From Streptomyces sp. P3 (GTDB lineage Bacteria; Actinomycetota; Actinomycetes; Streptomycetales; Streptomycetaceae), in contig NZ_CP028369.1 of the NCBI RefSeq assembly GCF_003032475.1, positions 372,001 to 436,000 on the forward strand: 64,000 nt of DNA, written 5' to 3'. The notes beneath the pieces were generated by a model, which was given only the letters and a program-made list of their open reading frames with translations, was not told the DNA's origin and ran no database searches. Positions 43,841 to 52,668 of this stretch are shown piece by piece; within the stretch, counting starts at the first letter, position 1, and every line of letters starts with the position of its first letter. Made by a program: the position numbers and the translations under genes.

Positions 43841-44061
43841 GCCGTGCCCGTCGGCAGGTCGGTGCGGGCGCGCGTCTTCACCGGCCCCCGGCGTCGCCCG
43901 CGATGCCCTTCACTCATGGCTCAAGGTCACACCGTGAGCCAACCGGACCGCACACCGCCGTCAAGACGTCCGGCCAGGCCACCGGGCCGCCCCGGACCGT
44001 CCGACCGGGCGGCGGATCGCCCCGGCCTCCCGCTCTGCCGGGGCCCCGCTGCCGGTCCCGG
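43841..44061. other. 221-bp region between GH3 remnant and cimA
   Basis: No gene or clear hairpin was found. The deletion junction of the GH3 gene presumably lies here. Confidence 0.4.
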
Positions 44062-45666
44062 TCACTCCGCCGGCGTCACGCTCGCCCTGAGCAGTCCGTA
44101 CGTGTAGGCGTCCTCCAGGGCCTGCCAGGACGCGGCGATCACGTTCTCCGCGACGCCGACCGTGGACCACTCCCCCGCCCCGTCCGTCGTGGAGATCAGC
44201 ACGCGGGTGGTGGACTGGGTGCCGTGGACGCCCTCGAGGATGCGGACCTTGTAGTCGACCAGCTCGAGCTTGGCCAGCTGCGGGTAGATCTTCTCGAGCG
44301 CCACCCGCAGTGCGCGGTCGAGGGCGTTGACCGGGCCGTTGCCCTCCGCCGTGGCGACGATCCGCTCACCCTTGGCGTAGAGCTTGACCGTGGCCTCGTT
44401 GGCGTGGCTGCCGTCGGGGCGGTCCTCGACGATCGCCCGCCAGGACTCCACCTCGAAGTACTTGAGCGGGCTGCCCTCGACCTCCGCGCGCAGCAGCAGC
44501 TCGAAGGACGCGTCCGCCGCCTCGTAGGTGTAGCCCCGGAGTTCGCGCTCCTTGACCCGCTCGACGACCCGGCCGACCAGTTCGCGGTCGCCGCCCAGGT
44601 CGACGCCGAGCTCCTTGCCCTTGAGCTCGATCGAGGCGCGGCCGGCCATGTCGGAGACCAGCATCCGCATGGTGTTGCCGACCTGCTCGGGGTCGATGTG
44701 CTGGTACAGGTCGGGGTCGACCTTGATGGCCGAGGCGTGCAGGCCGGCCTTGTGGGCGAAGGCCGAGACGCCGACGTACGGCTGGTGCGTGGACGGGGTG
44801 AGGTTGACGACCTCGGCGATCGCGTGCGAGATACGGGTCATCTCGCGCAACCGGCCCTCGGGCAGCACCTTCTTGCCGTACTTCAGCTCCAGGGCCGCGA
44901 CCACCGGGAAGAGGTTGGCGTTGCCGACCCGCTCGCCGTAGCCGTTCGCCGTGCACTGCACGTGCGTCGCGCCCGCGTCCACCGCGGCCAGGGTGTTCGC
45001 GACCGCGCAGCCGGTGTCGTCCTGGGCGTGGATGCCGAGCCGGGCGCCGGTGTCGGCGAGGACGGTGGAGACGACCGCCTGCACCTGTCCCGGGAGCATG
45101 CCGCCGTTGGTGTCGCACAGGACGACCACGTCGGCACCGGCCTCGGCGGCGGCCCGCACGACCGCCTTGGCGTACTCGGGATTCGCGCGGTAGCCGTCGA
45201 AGAAGTGCTCGCAGTCGACGAAGACCCGGCGGCCCTCGCCCTTCAGGAAGGACACGGTGTCGCTCACCATGGCCAGGTTCTCGTCCAGCGTGGTGCGCAG
45301 GGCCAGCTCGACGTGTCGGTCGTGGGACTTCGCGACCAGGGTGATCACTTCGGCGCCCGACTCCAGCAGCGCCCTGACCTGCGGGTCCTCCGCGGCCTTG
45401 GCGCCGGCCCGGCGGGTCGCGCCGAAGGCGACCAGCTGGGCGTGCCTGAAGTCGATCTCCTCCTGCGCGCGGGCGAAGAACTCGGTGTCGCGCGGGTTGG
45501 CGCCGGGCCAGCCGCCCTCGATGAAGCCCACTCCGAAGTCGTCCAGGTGACGGGCGATGGCCAGCTTGTCGGCGACGGTGAGGTTGATGCCCTCACGCTG
45601 GGCGCCGTCCCGCAGGGTGGTGTCGAAGACGTGGAACGAATCGTCGAGTTCGCTGGTTTCGGTCAT
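44062..45666 (-). CDS. cimA: (R)-citramalate synthase
   Basis: The 534-residue DRE-TIM metallolyase has FHVFDTTLRDGAQREGINL (the DTTLRDG metal/catalytic motif), DCEHFFDGYRANPEY, CDTNGGMLPG, GIHAQDDTGCAVANTLAAV (HxH-like metal site) and NGYGERVGNANL. A C-terminal LeuA-type regulatory domain starts near residue 400. It condenses acetyl-CoA and pyruvate to citramalate, giving 2-oxobutyrate for isoleucine without threonine; LeuC/LeuD/LeuB in this window would do the next steps. The ATG at 45666 has AGGAG 10 nt upstream. A leader peptide and attenuator precede it. Confidence 0.93.
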   Translation of the reverse strand: MTETSELDDSFHVFDTTLRDGAQREGINLTVADKLAIARHLDDFGVGFIEGGWPGANPRDTEFFARAQEEIDFRHAQLVAFGATRRAGAKAAEDPQVRALLESGAEVITLVAKSHDRHVELALRTTLDENLAMVSDTVSFLKGEGRRVFVDCEHFFDGYRANPEYAKAVVRAAAEAGADVVVLCDTNGGMLPGQVQAVVSTVLADTGARLGIHAQDDTGCAVANTLAAVDAGATHVQCTANGYGERVGNANLFPVVAALELKYGKKVLPEGRLREMTRISHAIAEVVNLTPSTHQPYVGVSAFAHKAGLHASAIKVDPDLYQHIDPEQVGNTMRMLVSDMAGRASIELKGKELGVDLGGDRELVGRVVERVKERELRGYTYEAADASFELLLRAEVEGSPLKYFEVESWRAIVEDRPDGSHANEATVKLYAKGERIVATAEGNGPVNALDRALRVALEKIYPQLAKLELVDYKVRILEGVHGTQSTTRVLISTTDGAGEWSTVGVAENVIAASWQALEDAYTYGLLRASVTPAE

Positions 45667-45772
45667 GGTCTGAAGACTCCTGTGTTGGACCTCGGTCGTT
45701 ACCGGAATGACCGGCTCCACCATCCCCCCATGCTCCCTCGCGCTCTCGCTCCCGGCTGTGGGTGGTGCCAGA

Positions 45773-45803
45773 AAAGCGAAAAACCCCTCGCGGGTGCGAG
45801 AGG
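45773..45803 (-). terminator. cimA attenuator (intrinsic terminator in leader)
   Basis: On the minus strand an 8-bp stem (45796-45803 with 45784-45791, one T-G pair, 4-nt loop) is followed by TTTTTCGCTTTTC (complement 45771-45783). It lies 118 nt before the cimA start and 55 nt after the leader-peptide stop, the geometry of a ribosome-mediated attenuator. Confidence 0.8.
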
Positions 45804-45858
45804 TCTGCGCGCGGGTCGAGGACGACGAGGGCCGCCCGTACCTGGTCGTACGTGGCGG

Positions 45859-45909
45859 TCACTGCGGACCGGCGCGCCTGCTGCCAATAATCGTGGCGAA
45901 CGAGAGCAC
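45859..45909 (-). CDS. Candidate cimA leader peptide with two rare Ile codons
   Basis: The 16-codon reading frame starts at GTG 45909 and gives MLSFATIIGSRRAGPQ. The two Ile codons are consecutive ATT, very rare in this GC-rich genome (complement 45886-45891). The stop is TGA, then the attenuator. Isoleucine is the end product served by CimA, so ribosome stalling at ATT-ATT is a coherent control. No clear ribosome site is visible, so it could be leaderless or start elsewhere in frame. Confidence 0.6.
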   Translation of the reverse strand: MLSFATIIGSRRAGPQ

Positions 45910-46018
45910 GGGGGAAGTCTGGCACAGTCCGTCCGCGTGCTCACCCGGTGTCTCAGGATGCGAGCGGCGTGTGTTCGGACGTCGGCCGGAAAACGCCCGC
46001 CGGCCCCCGGAAGGCGAA

Positions 46019-46051
46019 GGGGCCGCGCCGGACGTGACGTCCGGCGCGGCC
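46019..46051. terminator. ilvE terminator: 33-bp perfect palindrome
   Basis: Perfect 16-bp arms (46019-46034 and 46036-46051) with a 1-nt centre lie 31 bp past the ilvE stop. It is the same design as the palindrome after leuD, with a different sequence. Confidence 0.75.
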
Positions 46052-46082
46052 CCTTTCGGGCCTGGTGGAGCGTGCGGGCGGG

Positions 46083-47171
46083 TCAGCCCAGGCGGTGCAT
46101 CCAGCCGTGCTTGTCCTCGGCCGTGCCGCGCTGGATGTCCAGCAGGGCCTGCCGCAGCCTGAGGGTGACCTCGCCGGGCTCGCCGCCCGACTGCTGCCAC
46201 TCGCCGCCGGTGCGCTTGACCGTGCCGACCGGGGTGATCACGGCGGCGGTGCCGCAGGCGAAGACCTCCGTCAGGGTGCCGTCGGCGGAGTCCTGCTGCC
46301 ACTGGTCGACGGAGATGCGGCCCTCCGCGGCCTCGTAGCCGAGGTCGCGGGCGACGGCGAGGAGGCTGTCGCGGGTGACGCCCTCCAGGATGGAGCCGGT
46401 GAGGGACGGCGTGACGATCTTGTCGCCGTACACGAAGTACAGGTTCATGCCGCCGAGCTCCTCGACCCACTTGCGCTCGACCGCGTCGAGGTAGCAGACC
46501 TGGGCGCAGCCCTGCGCGGCGGCCTCGGCCTGGGCGAGCAGCGAGGCGGCGTAGTTGCCGCCCGTCTTGGCGTCGCCCATGCCGCCGGGGACGGCGCGGA
46601 CATGGTCCTCGGAGACCCAGATGGAGACCGGCTTGACGCCGCCGGGGAAGTAGGCGCCGGCCGGAGAGGCGATGACGAGGAAGAGGTACTCGTTGGCCGG
46701 CTTGACGCCCAGGCCGACCTCGGTCGCGATCATGAACGGCCGCAGGTAGAGGGACTCCTCGCCGCCGTGCGCGGGCACCCAGTCCCGGTCCTGGGCGACG
46801 AGCGCGTCACAGGCCGCGATGAACGTCTCGACCGGCAGCTCGGGCATGGCGAGCCGGCGGGCGGAGCGCTGGAAGCGCTTGGCGTTCTGGTCCGGCCGGA
46901 AGGTGGCGACGGAGCCGTCGGGGCGGCGGTACGCCTTCAGGCCCTCGAAGATCTCCTGCGCGTAGTGCAGGACGTTGGTGGCCGGGTCGAGGGGGATCGG
47001 CGCGTACGGAACGAGCTGGCCGTCGTGCCAGCCGCGGCCCTCGGTCCACTTGATCGTCACCATGTGGTCGGTGAAGTGGCGGCCGAAGCCGGGGTTCGCC
47101 AGGATCGCCTGCCGCTCGGCGGCGGAGGTGGGGCTGGCGGAGGGCTTGAGCTCGATCGTGGGCGTCGTCAT
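46083..47171 (-). CDS. ilvE: Branched-chain amino acid aminotransferase
   Basis: The 362-residue class IV PLP enzyme performs the last step of Ile, Leu and Val synthesis. Visible motifs are [43 protein letters not shown], the PLP-Lys region [34 protein letters not shown] and [15 protein letters not shown]. The ATG at 47171 has GAAGGA upstream. A GATAAT hexamer about 110 bp upstream is a possible -10. Confidence 0.96.
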   Translation of the reverse strand: MTTPTIELKPSASPTSAAERQAILANPGFGRHFTDHMVTIKWTEGRGWHDGQLVPYAPIPLDPATNVLHYAQEIFEGLKAYRRPDGSVATFRPDQNAKRFQRSARRLAMPELPVETFIAACDALVAQDRDWVPAHGGEESLYLRPFMIATEVGLGVKPANEYLFLVIASPAGAYFPGGVKPVSIWVSEDHVRAVPGGMGDAKTGGNYAASLLAQAEAAAQGCAQVCYLDAVERKWVEELGGMNLYFVYGDKIVTPSLTGSILEGVTRDSLLAVARDLGYEAAEGRISVDQWQQDSADGTLTEVFACGTAAVITPVGTVKRTGGEWQQSGGEPGEVTLRLRQALLDIQRGTAEDKHGWMHRLG

Positions 47172-47365
47172 GAGTGGTTGTCCTTCACCGGTTGTGTAGT
47201 GACGGGCCGCGCTCACGTCCGTACGGCCGGTGGCCGGTGGTAGGACGTCCGAGCATTCCCTCATACCGCGGCTCCGCGTTCGATTATCGCAAGAGGCGGG
47301 CGACGGACGGAAAACGGCGTGAATGCGACCCAGGGTTGATGGTGACACCCGGCGGGGGGCATGCG

Positions 47366-47400
47366 GAAGCCGCCGGGCGCGCTTGCGACCCGGCGGCTTC
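47366..47400. terminator. leuB terminator
   Basis: A perfect 12-bp stem (47366-47377 with 47389-47400) with an 11-nt loop lies 21 bp past the leuB stop. Confidence 0.8.
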
Positions 47401-47421
47401 GAGGTTCTCGAGCGGCGCGGG

Positions 47422-48465
47422 TCAGCCGGCTACTCGTACGGAGAGGGCGTCACCGATCTCGGAGGTGCTGCGCGCGGGCAGGGAGCCGCGCTCACCGAGG
47501 TCCGCGGAGACGGCGTCCTCGATGCGGACGGCCTCCGCCTCGTAGCCGAGGTGGCGCAGGAGCAGGGCGACGGACAGGACCGTGGCGGTGGGGTCAGCCT
47601 TGCCCTGGCCCGCGATGTCCGGGGCCGAGCCGTGCACCGGCTCGAACATGGACGGGAACTCGCCGGACGGGTTGATGTTCCCGCTGGCGGCGACGCCGAT
47701 GCCGCCGGAGACGGCCGCGGCGAGGTCGGTGATGATGTCGCCGAAGAGGTTGTCGGTGACGATGACGTCGAACCGCGCCGGGTCGGTGACCAGGTAGATG
47801 GTGGCCGCGTCGACATGGATGTAGTCGGTGGCGACGTCGGGGAACTCCTCGGCCACCTGGTTGAAGACGTTCGTCCAGAGGTGACCGGCGAAGGCCAGCA
47901 CGTTGTTCTTGTGGACCAGCGTGAGCTTCTTGCGGGGCCGGGCCTGTGCGCGGGCGAAGGCGTCGCGGACCACGCGCTCGACGCCGAACGCCGTGTTCAC
48001 GGAGACCTCGGTGGCGACCTCGTGCGGGGTGCCCTTGCGGATCGTGCCGCCGTTGCCGGTGTACGGGCCCTCGGTTCCCTCGCGGACCACGACGAAGTCG
48101 ATCTCGGGCTGACCGGCCAGCGGGGTGGTCACGCCGGGCAGGAGCTTCGACGGGCGCAGGTTCACGTGGTGGTCGAAGGCGAAGCGCAGCTTGAGCAGGA
48201 AGCCCCGCTCCAGGACACCGGAGGGGACGCTCGGGTCGCCGATCGCGCCGAGCAGGATCGCGTCGTGCTGCTTGAGCGCGTCGACGTCCGCGTCGGTGAG
48301 GGTCTCACCGGTCGCGTGGTAGCGCCGGGCGCCGAAGTCGTACTCCTTGGTCTCCAGCTTCACATCCTGCGGGAGGACGGCGGAGAGGACCTTGAGACCT
48401 TCGGCCACGACCTCCTGGCCGATGCCGTCACCGGGGATCACTGCGAGATTGAGGCTGCGAGACAT
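47422..48465 (-). CDS. leuB: 3-isopropylmalate dehydrogenase
   Basis: The 347-residue decarboxylating dehydrogenase works in leucine synthesis, after LeuCD. Motifs are [80 protein letters not shown] and [20 protein letters not shown] (adenine-binding). The length and [10 protein letters not shown] insert fit the actinobacterial LeuB type. AGGAG precedes the ATG at 48465. Confidence 0.97.
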   Translation of the reverse strand: MSRSLNLAVIPGDGIGQEVVAEGLKVLSAVLPQDVKLETKEYDFGARRYHATGETLTDADVDALKQHDAILLGAIGDPSVPSGVLERGFLLKLRFAFDHHVNLRPSKLLPGVTTPLAGQPEIDFVVVREGTEGPYTGNGGTIRKGTPHEVATEVSVNTAFGVERVVRDAFARAQARPRKKLTLVHKNNVLAFAGHLWTNVFNQVAEEFPDVATDYIHVDAATIYLVTDPARFDVIVTDNLFGDIITDLAAAVSGGIGVAASGNINPSGEFPSMFEPVHGSAPDIAGQGKADPTATVLSVALLLRHLGYEAEAVRIEDAVSADLGERGSLPARSTSEIGDALSVRVAG

Positions 48466-48660
48466 GCGGGAACCCTACTCCTCGTCCCAGGTGATGACAC
48501 GGACCGTCCGTCATCCGGACAGCGGCGTGGCGGCACACCCGGTGGGGGCGAGGCGGTGACGGGCGGGAGGCGGGGCGCGGTGCGGGGTCCGAAGTCCCGT
48601 TCGGACGCCCGCGCCGCGCCCCGTTCGGGAGCGGCTCCCGGACTGCGGGGGCGAGCCGGC

Positions 48661-48792
48661 TCAGTGGCCGGTCTCGCCTCCGTTGTCGCGGCGGTCGAGG
48701 GCGCGCTGCAGAGCGGCGGCGGCGTTCTTGCGGTCGGACTCGCTCGTACGGGAGACGTGACGGACTCGGCGGCGGACGGTCGTCTCGGCCAT
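48661..48792 (-). CDS. Small basic protein, unknown function
   Basis: The 43-residue, highly basic peptide MAETTVRRRVRHVSRTSESD continues with NAAAALQRALDRRDN. It has a good AAGGAG site 10 nt before the ATG at 48792 and helix-forming composition. I do not recognise a family. Longer in-frame starts (to 48906) extend into upstream sequence without a ribosome site. Confidence 0.65.
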   Translation of the reverse strand: MAETTVRRRVRHVSRTSESDRKNAAAALQRALDRRDNGGETGH

Positions 48793-48973
48793 GGGAAATC
48801 GACTCCTTCGAAATCCAGGGAGTGCCAAAGGGGGTGCGAGACGCCGGAAGGGGCGGGGAGCGGACCGCAGGGGTTGCCTGCAAAGGGCCCGGCTCACGAC
48901 CGCCATTCGCTTGATCGAGCGAGACGTTCGGCTCCTACAAAGCTAAGCGAGGAGCGCGCGCCTGTCTCTACAA

Positions 48974-49834
48974 TTACTCGGACTTCCTACTATCTGAGAC
49001 GGCGACCGATCGGACGGTCGCGGCCACCGCCTTCCGGAAGCCCTCGGGGTCCTCCGTCCACGGCAGATGGCCGGCTCCCTCCAGGGTCACCCTGCGCACG
49101 TGGGGCAGGGCGCGCTCCAGCGAGTCCACCGCCGAACGGGGCCGGATGTCCCGGGCGCCGTCGACGATCAGCACCGGCGTCTCCAGCCGCCGGCAGGCCG
49201 CCTGGAGCCCGGGGGTGCCCCAGTCCCGTCCGCGCTCCGCGTTGAGCGCCGCGTTGCACGCGGTGTTGACGCCGAACCAGGGGTCGGCCATACGCGCGGC
49301 GTGCTCCGGAGCCCGCCGCCGGTCCTCGAACTCCACGGACCACTGGATCAGCGCCCGCTCACGGCTGCCCTCCGGCGCCTCCCGCCAACGGGCGAGCCGC
49401 TCGGGGTCCTCGCCGAGCCGGGCGAGGAAGTTCGCCTTGTAGGCGGCGTGCCAGTCGGCGTCCGGACCGATGCCCGTACCGCTCACGTAGATCAGCGCGC
49501 GCACCCGCCCGGGGTGGGCCAGGGCGTAGCTCAACGCCAGCTGCGCGCCCCAGGAATGCCCGAGCAGGGTCATCCTCCCGAGGCCGAAGTGCCGCCGTAC
49601 GGCCTCCAGGTCGGCGACGAACCGCTCGGTGGTCCACGGCCCGTCGCATCGCTGGGAGCGCCCGCAGCCGCGCTGGTCCCAGCGGACCGCGTCGGACAGC
49701 GGGGCGGGCAGGGCCGTCACGTCGTCGAACATGTCCCACAGACCGGGTCCGCCGTGGCACAGGACCAGCGGGTCGGCCGTGCCGCTGCGGGACGCCCACA
49801 GGCGCACCCCGTCGTCCGTGATCACGCTCTCCAT
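48974..49834 (-). CDS. Alpha/beta hydrolase (proline iminopeptidase-like)
   Basis: The 286-residue alpha/beta hydrolase has the oxyanion motif CHGGPGLWDM, RWDQRGCGRSQ, the nucleophile elbow GHSWGAQLAL (Ser at about residue 96), the acid region VLIVDGARDIRPRSAV and catalytic His in GAGHLPWTEDP. HGGPG and DQRGCGRS are typical of the prolyl iminopeptidase (S33) group, so an aminopeptidase or related esterase is likely. The ATG at 49834 was chosen because the longer reading frame runs antisense-like through pruA. It is adjacent to proline catabolic genes but separated from them by a terminator. Confidence 0.92.
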   Translation of the reverse strand: MESVITDDGVRLWASRSGTADPLVLCHGGPGLWDMFDDVTALPAPLSDAVRWDQRGCGRSQRCDGPWTTERFVADLEAVRRHFGLGRMTLLGHSWGAQLALSYALAHPGRVRALIYVSGTGIGPDADWHAAYKANFLARLGEDPERLARWREAPEGSRERALIQWSVEFEDRRRAPEHAARMADPWFGVNTACNAALNAERGRDWGTPGLQAACRRLETPVLIVDGARDIRPRSAVDSLERALPHVRRVTLEGAGHLPWTEDPEGFRKAVAATVRSVAVSDSRKSE

Positions 49835-49847
49835 GCGGGCAGTGTGC

Positions 49848-49883
49848 CGAACGGGCCGGTCTCGGGGAAGACCGGCCCGTTCG
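49848..49883. terminator. pruA terminator
   Basis: A perfect 15-bp stem (49848-49862 with 49869-49883) with a 6-nt loop lies 26 bp past the pruA stop. Confidence 0.85.
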
Positions 49884-49908
49884 GGTACGCGGGGGTGTGG
49901 AGCTCGGT

Positions 49909-51549
49909 TCAGCCCATGTGCGGGTAGGTGTAGTCGGTCGGCGGGACCAGCGTCTCCTTGATGGCGCGGGTGAGCGTCCAGCGCATCAGGTTCTGCGGGG
50001 CGCCGGCCTTGTCGTCGGTGCCGGAGGCCCGGCCGCCGCCGAAGGGCTGCTGGCCGACGACGGCGCCGGTCGACTTGTCGTTGATGTAGAAGTTGCCGGC
50101 CGCGTAGCGCAGCTTCTCCATCGTGTACGCGGCGGCGGCGCGGTCGCTCGCGATGACCGAGCCGGTGAGCGCGTAGTCCGAGACCGACTCCATCTGGGTC
50201 AGCATGGCGTCGTACGCCTCGGCCGAGCTGTCGTCGTAGACGTGCACGGCGAGGAACGGGCCGAAGTACTCGGTCGTGAAGACCTCGTTCTCCGGGTCGG
50301 TGCACTCGACGACGGTCGGGCGCACGAACCAGCCCACCGAGTCGTCGTAGGAGCCGCCCGCGACGATCGTGCAGGCCGGGTCCGCCTCGGCACGGTCGAT
50401 GGCCGCCTTGTTCTTGGCGAAGGAACGCTCGTCGATGACCGCGCCGACGAAGTGGGACAGGTCGGTGACGTCGCCCATGGTCAGGTTGTCGACCTCGGCC
50501 GTGAACTCCTCCTTGAAGCCGGAGTTCCAGATCGACGCCGGGATGTAGGCCCGGGAGGTCGCGCTGCACTTCTGGCCCTGGTACTCGAAGGCGCCCCGGG
50601 TGAGGGCCGTCTTCAGCACGGCGCGGTCGGCGCTCGGGTGGGCGACGACGAAGTCCTTGCCGCCGGTCTCGCCGACCAGACGCGGGTAGGTGCGGTACTT
50701 CTCGATGTTGGCGCCGACCGTCTTCCACAGGTGCTGGAAGGTCCTGGTGGAGCCGGTGAAGTGGATGCCGGCGAGGTCGCGGTGGTTCAGGGCGACCTCG
50801 GAGACCTCCAGGCCGTCGCCGGTGACCAGGTTGATGACGCCCTTGGGCAGCCCGGCCTCCTCGAGCAGCCGCATCAGCAGTACGGCGGCGTGCGTCTGCG
50901 TCGGCGACGGCTTCCAGACGACCACGTTGCCCATCAGCGCGGGCGCGGTCGGCAGATTGCCCGCGATCGCCGTGAAGTTGAACGGCGTGATCGCGTAGAC
51001 GAAGCCCTCGAGCGGGCGGTGGTCGAGCCGGTTCCAGACGCCCGGGGAGTTGGCCGGGGGCTGCTCGGCCAGGATCTGGCGGGCATAGGCCACGTTGAAG
51101 CGCCAGAAGTCGACGAGCTCGCAGGGGCAGTCGATCTCCGCCTGCTGGGCGGTCTTCGACTGGCCGAGCATGGTGGAGGCGGCCAGCGTCTCCCGCCAGG
51201 GGCCGGCCAGCAGTTCGGCGGCGCGCAGGATGATCGCGGCACGGTCGTCGAAGGACATCGCGCGCCAGGCCGGCGCGGCGGCGAGGGCCGCGTCGACGGC
51301 GTCCTGGGCGTCCTGCCGGGTGGCGTTGGCGTACGTGCCGAGGCGGGCCTTGTGGTTGTGCGGCTGGACGACGTCGAAACGCTCGCCGCCACCCATCCGG
51401 CGCTCGCCGCCGATGGTGCAGGGCAGGTCGATCGGGTTGTCGGCCAGTTCCTTGAGCCTGGCCTCCAGCCGGGCCCGCTCGGGCGAGCCGGGGGCGTAGC
51501 CGTGCACCGGCTCGTTGACGGGGGTGGGGACCTGGGTCACAGCGTCCAT
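49909..51549 (-). CDS. pruA: L-glutamate gamma-semialdehyde (1-pyrroline-5-carboxylate) dehydrogenase
   Basis: The 546-residue aldehyde dehydrogenase performs the second step of proline breakdown to glutamate. Motifs include AITPFNFTAIAGNLPTAPAL, VVWKPSPTQTHAAVL, HFTGSTRTFQHLWKTVG, RLVGETGGKDFVV (general-base Glu), FEYQGQKCSATSRAYIP (catalytic Cys) and TEYFGPFLAVHVYDD. The length fits the long actinobacterial P5C dehydrogenase type. It is downstream of the proline dehydrogenase gene by 46 bp. Confidence 0.97.
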   Translation of the reverse strand: MDAVTQVPTPVNEPVHGYAPGSPERARLEARLKELADNPIDLPCTIGGERRMGGGERFDVVQPHNHKARLGTYANATRQDAQDAVDAALAAAPAWRAMSFDDRAAIILRAAELLAGPWRETLAASTMLGQSKTAQQAEIDCPCELVDFWRFNVAYARQILAEQPPANSPGVWNRLDHRPLEGFVYAITPFNFTAIAGNLPTAPALMGNVVVWKPSPTQTHAAVLLMRLLEEAGLPKGVINLVTGDGLEVSEVALNHRDLAGIHFTGSTRTFQHLWKTVGANIEKYRTYPRLVGETGGKDFVVAHPSADRAVLKTALTRGAFEYQGQKCSATSRAYIPASIWNSGFKEEFTAEVDNLTMGDVTDLSHFVGAVIDERSFAKNKAAIDRAEADPACTIVAGGSYDDSVGWFVRPTVVECTDPENEVFTTEYFGPFLAVHVYDDSSAEAYDAMLTQMESVSDYALTGSVIASDRAAAAYTMEKLRYAAGNFYINDKSTGAVVGQQPFGGGRASGTDDKAGAPQNLMRWTLTRAIKETLVPPTDYTYPHMG

Positions 51550-51595
51550 GAGGTCGGTAACTCCTTTACTGAGCGTGTTGCGAGCGGGGGTGGGC

Positions 51596-52522
51596 TCAGC
51601 CCTTGCTGACCATCGAGCGCGCGAAGAAGCGCAGGTTCGCCGGCTTCTCCGCGAGGCGGCGCATGAAGTAGCCGTACCAGTCGGTGCCGTAGGCGGTGTA
51701 GACGCGCATGCGGTGTCCCTCGGCGGCGAGCCGCAGGTGCTCGTCGCTCCTGATCCCGTACAGCATCTGGAACTCGTACTCGTCGGGTTTGCGGCCGGCC
51801 TTGCGCGCGAGCTCCTGCCCGATGGAGATGAGGCGCGGGTCGTGGGAGCCGATCATCGGGTACCCCTCGCCCTCCATCAGGGTCCGCAGGATCCGCACGT
51901 ACGCCCTGTCGATCTCGTGCTTGTGCTGGTGGGCGACCTCGGCGGGCTCCTTGTAGGCGCCCTTCACGAGCCGCACCCGGCTGCCGCTCGCGCTGAGCCC
52001 GCGGGCGTCGGCCTCGGTGCGGAAGAGGTAGGCCTGGATGACGCACCCGGTCTGCGGGAAGTCCTTCCGCAGTTCCTGGTGGACGGCGAACATCGAGTCG
52101 AGGGTGGTGTGGTCCTCGGCATCGAGGGTGACGGTGGTGCCGATGGCGGCGGCGGCCTCGACGACCGGGCGCACATTGGCCAGCGCCAGCTCGTGGCCCC
52201 CGTCCAGTGCCTGGCCGAACATCGACAGCTTCACCGACATCTCGACCCGCTCGCCGAGCTCGAGGTCCCCCAGCCGGTCGACCAGCGCCAGGTAGGCGTC
52301 CCGTGCGGCGAAGGCCTGCTCGGGGGTGGTGATGTCCTCGCCGACGACGTCCATCGTCAGCTCCAGACCCCGGCCGGTGAGCTCTTCGATGATCGGGACG
52401 ACGTCGTCGACCGTCTCGCCGGGGATGAAGCGGTCGACGACCTGCTTCGTCACCGGGGCCGCCGAGATCAGGCGTCGCATCCGGTCGCTGCGCGACGCGG
52501 CGAGAATCACGGGACCCAGCAC
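51596..52522 (-). CDS. putA: Proline dehydrogenase
   Basis: The 308-residue FAD-dependent monofunctional proline dehydrogenase has MSVKLSMFGQALDGGHELAL, VTLDAEDHTTLDSM, VIQAYLFRTEADA, VRLVKGAYKEPAEVA and a C-terminal EFQMLYGIRSDEHLRLA with RRLAEKPANL (substrate carboxylate Arg pair). The GTG at 52522 has GGAGG 6 nt upstream; the longer frame from 52603 lacks a site. It forms an operon with pruA and diverges from a PucR-type regulator. Confidence 0.96.
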   Translation of the reverse strand: MLGPVILAASRSDRMRRLISAAPVTKQVVDRFIPGETVDDVVPIIEELTGRGLELTMDVVGEDITTPEQAFAARDAYLALVDRLGDLELGERVEMSVKLSMFGQALDGGHELALANVRPVVEAAAAIGTTVTLDAEDHTTLDSMFAVHQELRKDFPQTGCVIQAYLFRTEADARGLSASGSRVRLVKGAYKEPAEVAHQHKHEIDRAYVRILRTLMEGEGYPMIGSHDPRLISIGQELARKAGRKPDEYEFQMLYGIRSDEHLRLAAEGHRMRVYTAYGTDWYGYFMRRLAEKPANLRFFARSMVSKG

Positions 52523-52668
52523 GGGGCACCTCCACAAACCAGCAGATAGAACCACCGTGAAACCTAAGGATCCCTCCGATCGTGGGCCATCGACAGCTGT
52601 CACGCATCCGTGCCGCGGATCTCAGACAGATGTATGAAGAACGATCGCGCATGGGGGAGAATGCCCCG

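Noticed and set aside
45859..46470. 203-codon minus-strand frame containing the cimA leader
   Set aside because: It runs through the ilvE terminator palindrome and antisense-like sequence; only the last 17 codons make sense as a leader.
48974..50728. 584-codon fusion of the alpha/beta hydrolase with upstream sequence
   Set aside because: The upstream part is a shadow of pruA and crosses a strong terminator; the hydrolase starts at 49834.
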